DNA of 64,000 nt from the NCBI RefSeq assembly GCF_964204645.1, contig NC_134025.1:23342001-23406000 (forward strand). The letters are read 5' to 3'. The notes beneath the pieces were generated by a model, which ran no database searches, was not told the origin of the DNA, and saw only the letters and a program-made list of their open reading frames with translations. Below, piece by piece: positions 1 through 23,901 of this stretch. Every line of letters starts with the position of its first letter. Positions within the stretch are counted from its first letter, which is position 1. A program made the translations under genes and the position numbers. Origin of the DNA: Tubulanus polymorphus (lineage: Eukaryota > Nemertea > Palaeonemertea > Tubulaniformes > Tubulanidae).

Positions 1-57
1 TTTAGGGACCATGAAATAAAGTGCCCATACTAGTAGATTGTCATTGCTTTTATTCAC

Positions 58-11747
<11,690 letters not shown>

Positions 11748-14700
11748 CGTGTCTGTCGTGGTCCTCTCTCTCTCTTTAAAATCTAGTCTACACTCCTAGA
11801 TGTGATTTAAACAGCGCATTACGCGCGAATGCAAACAACGAACGATATTCCCGCAGGTAGGAACCAGATTTTTGCCCCGAGTGGCAGCTAAATTGTAAAT
11901 ATTAATCCATGTTGATGTCTTAAAATCGTGAAATCATCTAAATGACAAGAATGAGGAAATGAACTCGATGCCAGTTCCCGAGTATGTACAGGCGGACTAC
12001 GAAGGGCTTCACGTCCTAATTAGCACATCGATTCTGAATGTGGACTTTTTATTTTACTGGTGACGAAACGTTGGCAAGGGGGCATAAGTCACAAAGCGAC
12101 TTAGATAAAATAGATAGAAAAATACTCATAAATCTTGAAGGTTTTTCTTCAAAATTGAAATTGACTTCTGAAAGGATGTTTTTTTCTTTTATATCCAAAA
12201 TGAAAAATATTGCAAATATTTCATATCATGCATGTTCGTTTTGTTTAGCTGCCAGGGACAGTTTCATGAAACTAATGTCCTCATTGAAAACATGAAGTAC
12301 CGAAACTAATAGCAATTAAATCAAAAAATTTAATATAAAATGTTTCACTAAATCAGCAAATGCCTAATTGTTAATGAAATGGGTACGATTTCTGATAGAT
12401 TATTACTTTCAAAATGTTTGGATTGCTAGAGGATGATTTTACAGTACTACAGTAATTTAAATAATCAGTACCGGTATGTCTAATTTTATTTTGTAAATCT
12501 GTGTTTGATGGGCTAGCGACTGGAAATGACACTTTGACATACAATGTTAACTAATTAACTACCTGGATACTTTGTATGCAAAAATAAAACAACGGCCAAG
12601 TGTTTTTCAACTCCTATGCGAGAGAACTTGAAATGAACCATTGAGTTATTCATTATTTTTTTGGTTTATTTCTCAAAGTTCGAAAGCCAGCAGAATTGCA
12701 AGGTACTGGGTCTGGGAGGGCGAGACTCCCGAGGTTGTACGAAATCAACGTTTCAGTGTTTCAGCTAACCTTTAGATTCTATGCTCTAGCAAGCGCGCCT
12801 ACGGAGACTCGGGGAACTCCGCGGTTTATCTCATTTATTTCTTGCGCGAAACAGCATCCGTAATTTATATGCGCTTGCGCATTGACGCTCGGCTAAGATT
12901 ACTTATATCACAAAAAATTATTATCATGGCTAATTTTTATAGTAAAGCGCCAACGAAATGATCATCCGATATCTGAACGTCTTTTCCGTAACTTGTGAAC
13001 ACGACTAGAAATGATAACTTTAAAACGATAATCTTTATAATGTTTTAAGCGATTTAAGGGTAATACCCTCGCATGCCGAAGGTAGTGATTTGTTGTAGAA
13101 AGTATTATTCGTGAACTTAATAAAAGCCCTGTTCTCATATAAAGCTAGCATTCAGTTTCTTTCGAATAAAAGATACTGAAAATTAAGTTTTAGTCCAGTT
13201 GATTCATGATTTGATAACGTAATAAATTGAATTTCTGGCAGGATTCGAACCCACGAAATTGTGCAATGAGTTCCATAATTTCAAGATGGCGGTATGGTCG
13301 CAGTGATGTGCTTTGTCGAATGTTGGGGTAGGTTTCTTCTCTTTTCTCCGCAACAGTTGATCTTTAATAACCGAGGAAAGAGGTTCATCTCAAGAACAAT
13401 TTTAGACCGTCGAAAGTGTGAACGAGGAAGCGAAGGTTGTCCATTTCTGTTAGTAACTGCGCTTTGAATATCGAACCTTCTTGAAAATGGAGAACTTTCT
13501 TTTTTTTCACTCAATTCAATTCAAATATGAATTGATACAGACAAATTGTTTTTATTGAAAAGTCAGGACCCATTGTTTTTTTTGCCAAACGACAATGTAC
13601 CTGTACAATAATTGTTTATTGTCGATGAAAACGTAGCAGGAAAGGGTTGGATTGGAATACTAGTGTCAAGTGAACAAAAAATTAATGAAAATAGGACGAA
13701 GTCAAAAGATCCATGATCGCCTTGTTTGGTTAGTCTGCTGAGTACCAGATGATGAACGGGTTAACCTAAAACTTCTGACGCCGAAGTGTTGTAAAGAGGA
13801 GTTAATTCCTGTTTCTTGCTATGCAACCGCACACTTTTGTCCACTATTAAAACTATTTTATCAAATGAACAGTCAGTCGCAAACAATGCACTTGTTTATG
13901 CTGAATAAAGATTTTGAAATTTGAATGAATTAGATAATTACCTTTAATGACTTTATAATGACTGAAAGCTACGAGGGACGAAAATTATGTACACTTTAAC
14001 CCTCAACGTTGTTTGGGAACAAGGGATTGATGCTAGACTATCACCGTCTCTGTTGAAAAATTTGATTAGTGATTTGATTTGATTAGTGAATATACTCTAT
14101 ATCCGCCTTTGACCAAAGTAGTTGGGTATAAATATTTCTTTTAATGGATACGCTTTATTGCGATACAATAGTACATGTAATTGAATATCAAAATCATTGA
14201 AGAATGTGGCTTGATGCTAAGGCCTAGTTTGAAGTGGTCTAGTTGGAAGTCGGAAGTTTATGCTGACACAGCATTATTCCAGTTCACTATTTTCCCTGCC
14301 TTTACATAATAACATATAAAGATAACATTATTTTGTTAAGTCAAGTGACAGGGTTTAGGTCTATGGAGGATTGGGATAAGAGTTAGGGTTCATTTTAGGG
14401 CTAGGGATAGGGTTATGGTTAGCTTGAGTGCTATATGTAGTTAAGACATAAGATGGCTTCTTCGAACCTCTGTAGTCTAGCGGGAAGATGCTGCATTGGG
14501 AAGATGCTGGCCCGGGTTCAAATACTGCTCTATTTTCTCTAAATCTTTCCGTCATTCTTTCCTCCCATTCTCTGACTTTAAGTCGTCACCTCAGCATGTG
14601 CATGTGTGATATGAATTAGCCAATCACTGGGGGGGGGGGGGTAAAACTGCCAAATAGTTATACGAAAATGAAACCAGATCAGGCTTTATATTTACTGCCA

Positions 14701-16780
14701 AATCTTTTGACGAGTAGTTAGTCTTGCATTACCTAAATATGAGAGTTACCTGGCTGATTTTGTTTTTAATCTACACACACACAACTTGGGCAATTTGTTT
14801 GACTCTACTGCGCAGTTCTGGTACGCTTTTACATCACAAATCAGGCTTATTCAATTTATAGCTTATTTATTTGTGACCAAATGCTACTGGATGTTACTTA
14901 CTTTTTGAATTTCTAAGTAAAGAAAAGATTGCGGTTATTCATGGATTGGGCGTTAGCCTATATCAACAATATGACAGCAACAAGGTATATTGAATATCAT
15001 TGAAAAAAGTGGTGCGTAAAATATAGCAAGTTCGGATGACATTCCGAAGACAGTTCTATTCAGCTTGACTCGTCGCGTTGTACATTTCTCAACTCATTTG
15101 TTTGTAGCTAAAAGTTCGAAATCGAATGTGTGGTGGGTTTTTGAGAGACAATCGAACTAAGGAATCGATCAAATGAATAAGCGAGACAAATCCCTATTCC
15201 ATGATCGAAGCCAGACTTGAAACGCTGACCTGACTACCACTTCTATTTGAGAGTAGCTACTAGTAGCATCAATTTCAATTCAACCATTCTTTGATGCCGA
15301 ATTGTGGCGAAAACTACTACAGGTGTAGATAACAAGGTAGTAGGGCCTGGCTAACTCAAAGTTCTTGATAACCATACACACCAGTGTTCAATTCAGTCTT
15401 AATGTTATTGTTCAGAATGATGTTTATAGTCTCTTTTTTTCTATTAAGAGATATTTATAATACAAACAGATAGTTTTACGGATCTCGGTTGACTATTTAT
15501 AAACTTAAGAATGATGTTGAAATGAATTGTATGGCAATTTCGCTGATGGAGTGGGCGTCACCACTCCAAACAGTGATTTAAGTATTAGTTTTACGGATCT
15601 CTGTTGATTATTTATAAACTTAAGAATGATGTTGAAATGAATTGTATGGCAATTTTGCTGATGGAGTGGGCGTCACCACTCCATATAGTGAGTTAAGTAG
15701 AATGGGATAATTTTACTATTAAAAGGGAGGGATAGAAAAAAAGAGGATAGAAACTCGATATAAGATCATCTGTGCCCACGGATATGATCTCGCATTGCGT
15801 TGTGTATTATTATTGGCTTATCTATTAAGATTCATCAATTTGTATCAATTTTGACCTGGCTTTTTTCTGATTTTGTGAAAGTACTTAGCTATTAATTCTT
15901 CAAAACTTCTTTCGTCAATATTTCTATCGAAGACAAGCATTTTCTTAATCGAAAATGATTGATGATATTTTATATAGCACCATAAATTTTGAGACTTTTA
16001 ACGCTTCAAAATTGAAATATGGAGAAAAGAACGTGTCTGAATAAAATGATTTTAACTTTCATTATGATGAAACATCTAGTTTTGTAATGGGATTTAGAAA
16101 TTGAAACGATCGAGATTCTTGGGTAGGGAATTCCATAGAATATGATAAAGGTAGCTAAAACTTGTTTGTATCGTATGATAGCGGAATACATCGTATTTGG
16201 AATGGTGATTGAAATCCACTGCGGCAAGTTTCTGTGCGGTTATATTTGATTATATTCTGATCGACGGAGCAGAGATTCCCTGATTAATAATAATCTAAAT
16301 CATGAAAATATGATACGATCATACATCGTCCCTTCTGCACGAGTGTCTGGTTGAAGATATAATCTGCGTAGTTATATTTCCTGTAGCGTTAGGGGGGTGA
16401 AACTGGCAATTTTCCAAGGATCTTCATATTATACCCAGGTGCATTGTAAGAGAAACAGTTGGAATGTTTCTACCGGTGGTACTCATTCATAACTAGACTT
16501 CATCTTCGAACAACGTGATCACCGCGGCATCTCCACAACACCCCGGACCAATGCGCAGGGTTCTTCTCCAGACATTTAGCAATAAAAGATGATTTTCAAG
16601 GAGATAATGATTGCATTTTATTGTGTCATCATCACTCATTTAAATAAAAAAGAAAATTCAAGTGCATTAATATTTTTGAGGTTAACATTATGTTCCCTTT
16701 ATTGGGTGAAATAATGATAATGAGGTTTTCGCTGTGAGAGATGTGAAGTGAAATGAATTTAGCCACAATTCTGCAGCAGG
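11748..16780. other. Intergenic region between PKC (minus) and CSDE1 (plus)
   Basis: The divergent upstream regions of both genes. It contains a CT run at 11763-11775 just upstream of the PKC ATG, a minus-strand B-box-like motif near 13236-13260, a tRNA-like fragment at 14470-14530 (TGTAGTCTAGCGG, then CGGGTTCAAAT), a G13 tract at 14629-14641 and the tandem duplication at 15472-15700. No gene supported. Confidence 0.6.
15472..15700 (+). repeat. Two-copy tandem duplication, 115-bp unit, each with a hairpin
   Basis: Copies begin at 15472 and 15587 and are nearly identical over about 115 bp. Each contains GGAGTGG and CCACTCC separated by 6 bases, a perfect 7-bp stem. The very low divergence points to a recent duplication. 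Confidence 0.9.
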
Positions 16781-16788
16781 CTGGTTAG

Positions 16789-17241
16789 CAGGCGCGGATC
16801 CAGGGCCATTCGGTGACTACAGCACAAGTGAAATAAGGGCACCAACTTTGAAAGGGGCCAGTATTAATGCCTGGCGAGCGAGTTTGAGTTTGAGTGCCAT
16901 TTATTGGTATCATGCCACTAAATTTGCCTTCACATTCAATTTGCTTGTGCCTTTCTTAAGATTTTTGCCCTTTTTCGATTAGATTTATAGAGCAACAATA
17001 TTGTCTCTTTTAGAATAGTGCCCTTTTGAGTAAAGGAATTAGATTGCCTTTTTTGATTTTGGGCAATATATTTTCATTCACATTTTGCTTTAGTCCTAGT
17101 ACAGAAAGGCAATTATTTTTTATGGCGCACAAATTGTGTGCCATTTTATTTACTTTTTTCCCGAAACAAACATTTTTCAAGGGCATTTTAAAACTGCGAC
17201 TACCGCACTTGCTGCATGTGGATAGTCTGGATCCACGCCTG
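16789..17241. mobile_element. hAT-like non-autonomous element, about 453 bp
   Basis: The ends CAGGCGCGGATCCAG and CTGGATCCACGCCTG are inverted repeats with one mismatch, and GGTTAG occurs at both flanks, consistent with a target duplication. The end sequence resembles hAT-type termini. There is no transposase. It lies about 370 bp upstream of the CSDE1 start codon. Confidence 0.65.
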
Positions 17242-17611
17242 GTTAGTAAGTGAAGACCCTACTGCATACAGTACGTGTTATGTAACTAAGACTTTACTGG
17301 GAATAGACACTGTTTTCTTCTTTTTTTCAGAACCTCTAAAAAAGCGAAGTTAATGTAAAACGAAGCGTACTCTACACGAAAGATTGTAAGAAGATTTAAC
17401 TGTGTTTTTTTTTCTGAACATAAAGCTAAAACTACTCTCTTTATACTGCCCAACTTTTGTCCACACCGTGAGCACACACTGCCCATCTGAGGAGGAGAAA
17501 CAAGACCAGTCGAACATCGTCGTTGTTAAAAGCTATTAAAGAGGAATCGAAGACCGAAAACAACCATAGAACATTAACCCAAGTCTATGTGAACAGATAA
17601 GAAGCGTAGTA

Positions 17612-20600
17612 ATGATGGCTAATCCTCAGTGGAAGGTATGCATAACGGGATGTTTATAAAGCGCTTACAACATTGACAAGCAGCGTTTGTCCGGCCTGGA
17701 ATGTGGGGTTTTTGCTCGCGGCAGGTTGCTACTACTTAATGACCTGATGAAAGTACCTGAAGTCATTTGTTGTACATCTATCTCAGTTAAGCTCTGAAGT
17801 TTTTTTTTTTTTAAGTTGAATTTTTAAAGTTGCGTTTTTAAGTAACTTGTGTTATGACTAATCGAATATACTCGTACAGGCAAGGTTGGTTTTAAGACTT
17901 TGCGGTGGTTTTCTATTGCAGAATTTCCAGCCGCCAATGCAAGATCCTGCTATCCTTGCCTATCAACCTCGTCCAGCTACTCACTTCGGGAGCCCGCTGG
18001 TGTCTAATCATGCAAGCAACAATAATGCGAATTCTCTTATCCGTGAGACGGGTATTGTTGAAAAACTTTTAGTAAGTAAATTTTTAGATCAATCAATGAT
18101 TGGCCCTTTGATGATTTTTAGCTACTGCATTACTATGGGAAGACTTGATGAAGAAACTTCGATGGATTGTCTTGATATTTGGTTTTACTTGTATTAAACA
18201 CAAAAACTGGCCATATTCAAGACTGGCTTATTGATGGCCATTATTGTGTGCAATAATTGAGTGAAAATTTGGTCGATCGGACACAAGATGGCCAATCTAC
18301 AATGACCTTTTTGTGCGTAATTGGTGGCCACCTTAGTCTAATCAGTTGCATGCATATAAGTGAAAAAGGATTTCTCACTGATTTCAACCTATAGTCTTGA
18401 TATTGGAGATGGTTAGCATTACTATAAAACACATTATATAACAGATCTTTACTTGATTTTTTGTGCATGTTGAACGGGCCATAGGCTACAAAAATAGAGA
18501 GACTTGTTGAATTTGACCTCAGGGGATGCCCTAGCTTGAAAATTCGATGTTTACTGAGTAAATGAATGATTTGATGATTTAATTTCAGCACTCGTACGGT
18601 TTTATTCAATGCTGCGAACGTGAATCGAGACTTTTCTTCCATTATAGCGAATATAGTGGAAATATCGATACCATCAAAATTGGAGGTGAGTCACTGAGAT
18701 TTTGTAAATGAATCAATTCCTAAAGTCAAGTGTAGTATGCTGAAAACAACAGTTCTACCTGAATATACACATTTAAAGCTACACACAATCTCTGAAATAT
18801 ACTTATCCTATATCATTTCTGTAGATTCCGTGGAATTCCAAATGTGTACTGATCGCAAAACAGGAAAACCGGTAGCCTGTTCCATTGTGAAACTGGATGG
18901 AACGGCCTCATTTGAAATTTATGGAGAGGAGCGTGTTACTGGAACTGTGGTAACTGAACCAAAAGCAATCAACAGACGACATGTATGTATGATTCAAATC
19001 CGATTGAACACATTTCCAATTTGAATTTTCTTGGATCAGTTCGAATTAAGACGGGAAAGCGTTATTGAAACTTCCATCCCCTTCGTGCATCCCTCCCTGC
19101 TTTACGTGGATTTGAACCTGATGATTGCGAGGATTTGACCTGATGATCGCGAGGTTCTGTCACACTACAAAAACCCCAAACCCCTAGTAGAACTGTTGCA
19201 TTCACTCACATCACACAAAATTGTGTATAACCAATTTATCGGAGAATGACCATTTGAGTGTTTATCTCTTTACAGAGTTTAACAGGAATTCAAGATGGGA
19301 TGGGCAGAGTATCATTTGAAAGAAGCGGAGAGTGCTTTTTCCTGCCATTTTCAATGGATGATCTTGAAGACGGAGCCAAAGTAAAAAATGGGGACAATGT
19401 TACTTTCTTCATAGCTACCGACAAAAGGTGCGGATAGTTGGAATGCATGAATTAATCGGTATCCCTTGAACTGTTGTTTTGTGTCATGAAGAGAATTGCC
19501 TCTTCTTGTTTGCTTCTCATGTCCCTTTCTTTGATTGTCCGTGGTTCAGATACTTGTGGGTTTGCAGTACTGTGTTGCTCATGAATGAAGTGAGAACCAT
19601 CCATAGGATTGCTATAGTAGAATAGCTACCTTCATAACTGGGCATTCTTCTCTTATTTGTAGAAATGGAAATATTCGCGCCAGAAAAGTTAAACCGCTAC
19701 AACCGTTCAAACTCGAGCGACATGAGGGTGTCGTGTGCTCGATGAAGGATTCGTACGGGTTCATCGAGCGTTCCGACGTCGTCAAAGAAATCTTCTTTCA
19801 CTACAGTGAATTTGAAGGCAACATCAACGAACTGTTACTGGGTGATGATGTCGAATTTTCTGTTGCCGAACGAAATGTAAGTCAATCAAATTAAGAAACA
19901 TTATTAATCGAGCCATGGATGTTTTTGCTCTATATCCGTGTAGATTTTCAGTGGCTTAATCATGAGTTACGCCATTTAGGGGCTTTGATAATGAAGCTAT
20001 ATTACTTGAATTACCATTGAATGATTACCGCATGAATTGGAAATCTTTATTTTCCGTCTAGGGCAAGGAAGTCGCCACGGAGATCCAGCGTTTGCCGGAG
20101 GGAACCGTCATCTTCGAGGATGTCGGAATCGAACGCGTACAAGGCAAAGTTGTCAAAACTCTGAAAAGCATTCACAATCGTCGACAGAGCGACCCTCTTG
20201 CCGGAAGAATCGTTTACACCACGAAAACAGGGTTCGTTCTCATTACTCTCGAATTCTGTTCCGTAAGATACATGGTGAATCAATTCAGTGAATGGATGTA
20301 ACTTTCAATTTTGCCCGAAAATAATTATAGCATTATTTAGGTATAGTGTGTAGGCCATGAGCCTATAAGCACACGAAAAAGAATGTCTGTGTTCAATCAA
20401 GGCTTATGCAAGAAAATCTTGTGTATTTCTAGGCTAGGATGGTCAGTCAGGCTATGAAACCTGTCATTAGAAATAAGCCCTGTATATCATTCAGTGATGT
20501 ATTTCAGCGTTCATGTCCTTCTGCATTTTCAGACAAGTTGAGATCCCGTACGGAGATAAAGATCAACGCGGCGATTACACGTTACAATGCGGCGATCTCG

Positions 20601-23600
20601 TCGAATTCAATGTCGCCACCGATCGTCGCGATAAACTTCAACGAGCCACCAACATAGATCTAGCCGAGGAGACGTTCGCGTTGACCGGCGAAATACGAGA
20701 AAACGGAATGGTCGCTACGCTGAAAGAAGGCTACGGCTTCATCCGTTGCGCCACGCGAGACGTGCGCATGTTCTTTCACTTCAGCGAAGCGTTGGATCCG
20801 AACAGAAATTTCCAGCTTCAAGATGAAGTCGAATTCACCGTAGTCCAGGTAAATCATCCAGTTCAGTTGTCTACAATTAATTGAAATAGAAGTCTCGGTC
20901 AATTTGTCAAAATTGACCCATAGGGTATTGGATATTTGGCCAACTAGTATTCATCTCCCAACTATAGTCATAACCTCCCTGTAGTTCAGTCTTCCAGAGA
21001 TACAAACCCATATGATTATTGTGGCATTTACAGTCATTTCCAATTTTCGATGGTCTTGAATAGAATCATAAACGGCTATAGAATCATTAACTAAATGATA
21101 CAATTAACAACAGCAGTGTATTGCAGTCAGCAATACATCTAAATCAGTAATGAGGAATCTTTTCCTTCAGGACCCCACATCTACAAATAGAGAAATTGGC
21201 ATTCGTATCAAACACTTGGCAAAAGGAAGTATCACACTGAAAACTACTCCAGAAAAACTACAGGGTGTCATTGAACGAGAACCTTGTTTCCATAACAAAA
21301 GTCCCAGTAAGTTATCGATCTATGCACAAAGATAATGAATAAATCCACTTTCTTTAAATGAATCAACAAGTTATTAGTTGGTTTCCGTTTCCGATGAAGT
21401 TAATATTTGGTCTTACTTTTAGGCAAAAACAGTGTCAAGGAACCGGAACTTGGCTTCATATTGTATGAAGTTAATGGCAACAATCAAAGCATTCCATATA
21501 GTACTAAAGACATTCATGATATCCGGCAAATCCCGAAACTTGGAGACAAGGTAATGTTCAATATGCGTACTGCCAAGAGAATGTAGATTTATGTTTATTT
21601 GATTTATCAACACTCACGAAATGATACAATTCGTATAGGTTGAATTTACAATTTCAACTGATAACAGTAACAAACGCAAAATGGCAATCAACATACGTAT
21701 CTTGAGACGTACATCTATTATTCGTCAAAATGGATTCATTGCAACTATCAAGGATAGCTTTGGTTTCATCGAAAATGGAGACCATGACAAAGAAGTATTC
21801 TTCCATTTTAGGTATGTATTTCAATTTGTTTTGTACATTTTTAGCATACGCATAGGTCTATCATTTAATGAATGAGTTACTAATCAAAAATATTTTTTTC
21901 AAATCCAGTGCATTTGATGGTGACCCTAATGCGCTTGAATTAGGAGATGAGATTGAATATACTCTGAGCCGAAAGAACTCAAAAGTTTGCGCTGAAAGTA
22001 TCCGCAAACTGCCGAAAGGAAGCGTTTCTCCGGAAGAGCTGCTTCCCGGGGTTTACGAGGGCAAGATCATTCGCCCGATGAGAATCATAAATCCTGATCA
22101 AGACGAGTATTGCGGATTAGTTCAGCTCGGTCACAATGGTATGTTGTTTACATTTCACTTTTTTCAGAGTTTCATTACTTAATATTGATGATTAATTTAC
22201 CCTTCGTTGATCTCTTCTTGGACCTTCAAAGTAAATCTGTCATGATTTAACCCTTTCAGTGCTGACTTATTAATACCCTAAAGTGCTGGAGATAATTTGA
22301 AAATTTTCAAAAATTCCACCCTAGCGTGTTGAATAACAGGAATACCACTATAGTGCGCCTACACCGCGGTATATCATTAGTTACTAGTATTTCACTATGT
22401 TTGACAGGTGCTGCCATTTTTCAATAGAGATAATTACTAATTACATCAATACACCCCAGCGCGGTGTACTAGCAAAATCCATCACTGATTCATACACCGC
22501 ACTGCGGTGTAGACGCACTGAAAGGGTTAAGGGTTGTTAAACGCAATGGCTTCGTTCATTTGCAGATGGTCCGGATGTCACGTCGTATGCGTACGGCATC
22601 ACCGGTCTGGCTGACAAGCGTGATTTTCTGCAGCAAGGAGATCTGGTTAAATTTCAACTGTGCACGGTGAAATCTACCGGAAAAGTAAGAGCGACGAACA
22701 TTGCTGCTGCTAGGAAATGTATCCGGGCAACGGTTGATTCTATGAAAGGACAGGTAAATTGCTCGAAATGATTTCATACTTATTCCGGGCATGTAAAAAA
22801 CTAGCCACTGGGAATTTGATTTACGATGTTCTCTGACAAATACACAATTCAAAACCTATGCTTAAACGAGCATGTTTCATTAACGCTACCTTTTGCCAGA
22901 AGAGTACGAGTTTATGATGCACGAAATTCTAGTTTATGAATCCCAATTTGATATTGTTAGGTATCTAAATTACCCCAGCATGTTAATATTTGTATCAACT
23001 GAATTTCATGTTTAGTTTGGTTTCTTGAATTATGAGGCGGAAGAAGGAAAGAAACTGTTTTTCCACATGACAGAAGTTCACGACGGAGCAGAAGTTCGCT
23101 CCGGTGACGATGTCGAATTCGTTGTCGTCCAGAATCAACGTAATGGAAAATACTCGGCGTGTAGTCTACGAAAAATAAGGTGAGCTTCGAGATTGAACAA
23201 GAAAACTAACTGCAAAGTTTAATGACACCTTGGAAAAAAACATATTATCGACAATGAAATCCACAGTATTGTAACAGAAAATTACATATCATTAAGGATC
23301 AATAAAGTTATTTTGAATTTGAATATATAATGGGGTACCTGCAGTGCTACTGTGGCAATCGAGGATTCCACTTATGGCAGGCGAGGATCCGCCAGGTTCG
23401 CTAATAGATAGTTGGTCGTCTGCGCTCGATTTCTTCTACATTTCAATTAGATCCAAATGGACATTTCTCTTGAATGAATCAATTATTTAAGAAAACTATA
23501 CCGATATCCGATTAGAAGAAAGTATTTTGTATTTGGTGGGTGCTGTGATAATACATGGACACGAGAGTCTAAAAATCCTGTTCAAAGATCATTGAAAATG

Positions 23601-23901
23601 AATTAATTTTGACAATGGACGACCTACTGATCGTCACGCCACTTGGCGGGATGGTGGTTTCGCGGGTACCCATTGAATTGACCGGTAACCAGTCTAGCCC
23701 CAATATATTGATAACAAAATCAAAATTGATTTATCATTCTTACATTCTAGTGATCGTCGTCGTCCAGAAAGGCTTATCAGTCGTTTGAAGAGCGTAAGCG
23801 AAGATGGTGCTCCTAAACTGGTCGTTATTCGCCAGCCGAAAGGACCCGACGGCACGAAAGGATTCAAACTAGAACGTAGTCTCTGGAAGCCTTCTTCCTA
23901 A
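17612..23901 (+). CDS. CSDE1: Cold shock domain-containing protein E1 (UNR)
   Basis: Fifteen coding exons: 17612-17635, 17922-18071, 18589-18685, 18825-18982, 19276-19427, 19663-19876, 20062-20231, 20533-20848, 21171-21306, 21423-21550, 21639-21811, 21909-22138, 22566-22753, 23016-23179, 23751-23901. Phases agree throughout and total 2451 nt (816 aa plus TAA), close to the roughly 800 aa of vertebrate CSDE1. Five canonical cold shock domains show the RNP motifs: YGFIQ/LFFHYS (about residue 60), YGFIER/IFFHYS (about 220), YGFIRC/MFFHFS (about 370), FGFIEN/VFFHF (about 550) and FGFLNY/LFFHM (about 715). Noncanonical domains lie between them, and the C-terminal region has the family's VIRQPKGPDG-type motif. 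Family role: cytoplasmic RNA-binding protein controlling mRNA translation and stability. Two ATGs are adjacent at 17612 and 17615; the first is used here. Intron 12 is mostly filled by a MITE. Confidence 0.96.
22251..22526. mobile_element. piggyBac-like MITE in CSDE1 intron 12
   Basis: A perfect 12-bp terminal inverted repeat CCCTTTCAGTGC/GCACTGAAAGGG is flanked by TTAA on both sides (22247-22250 and 22527-22530). TTAA target sites and CCC starts are hallmarks of the piggyBac superfamily. The 276-bp element has subterminal ACACCGC/GCGGTGT repeats and no ORF. It takes up most of the 427-bp intron. Confidence 0.85.

Noticed and set aside
20439-20657. Alternative-frame ORF over CSDE1 exon 8
   Set aside because: It overlaps the true exon in another frame; the real frame gives the cold shock domain and keeps phase.
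23331-23672. Possible TIR element in the last CSDE1 intron (ATGGGGTACC / GGTACCCAT)
   Set aside because: Only about 10 bp of imperfect match with no clear target duplication; too weak to call.
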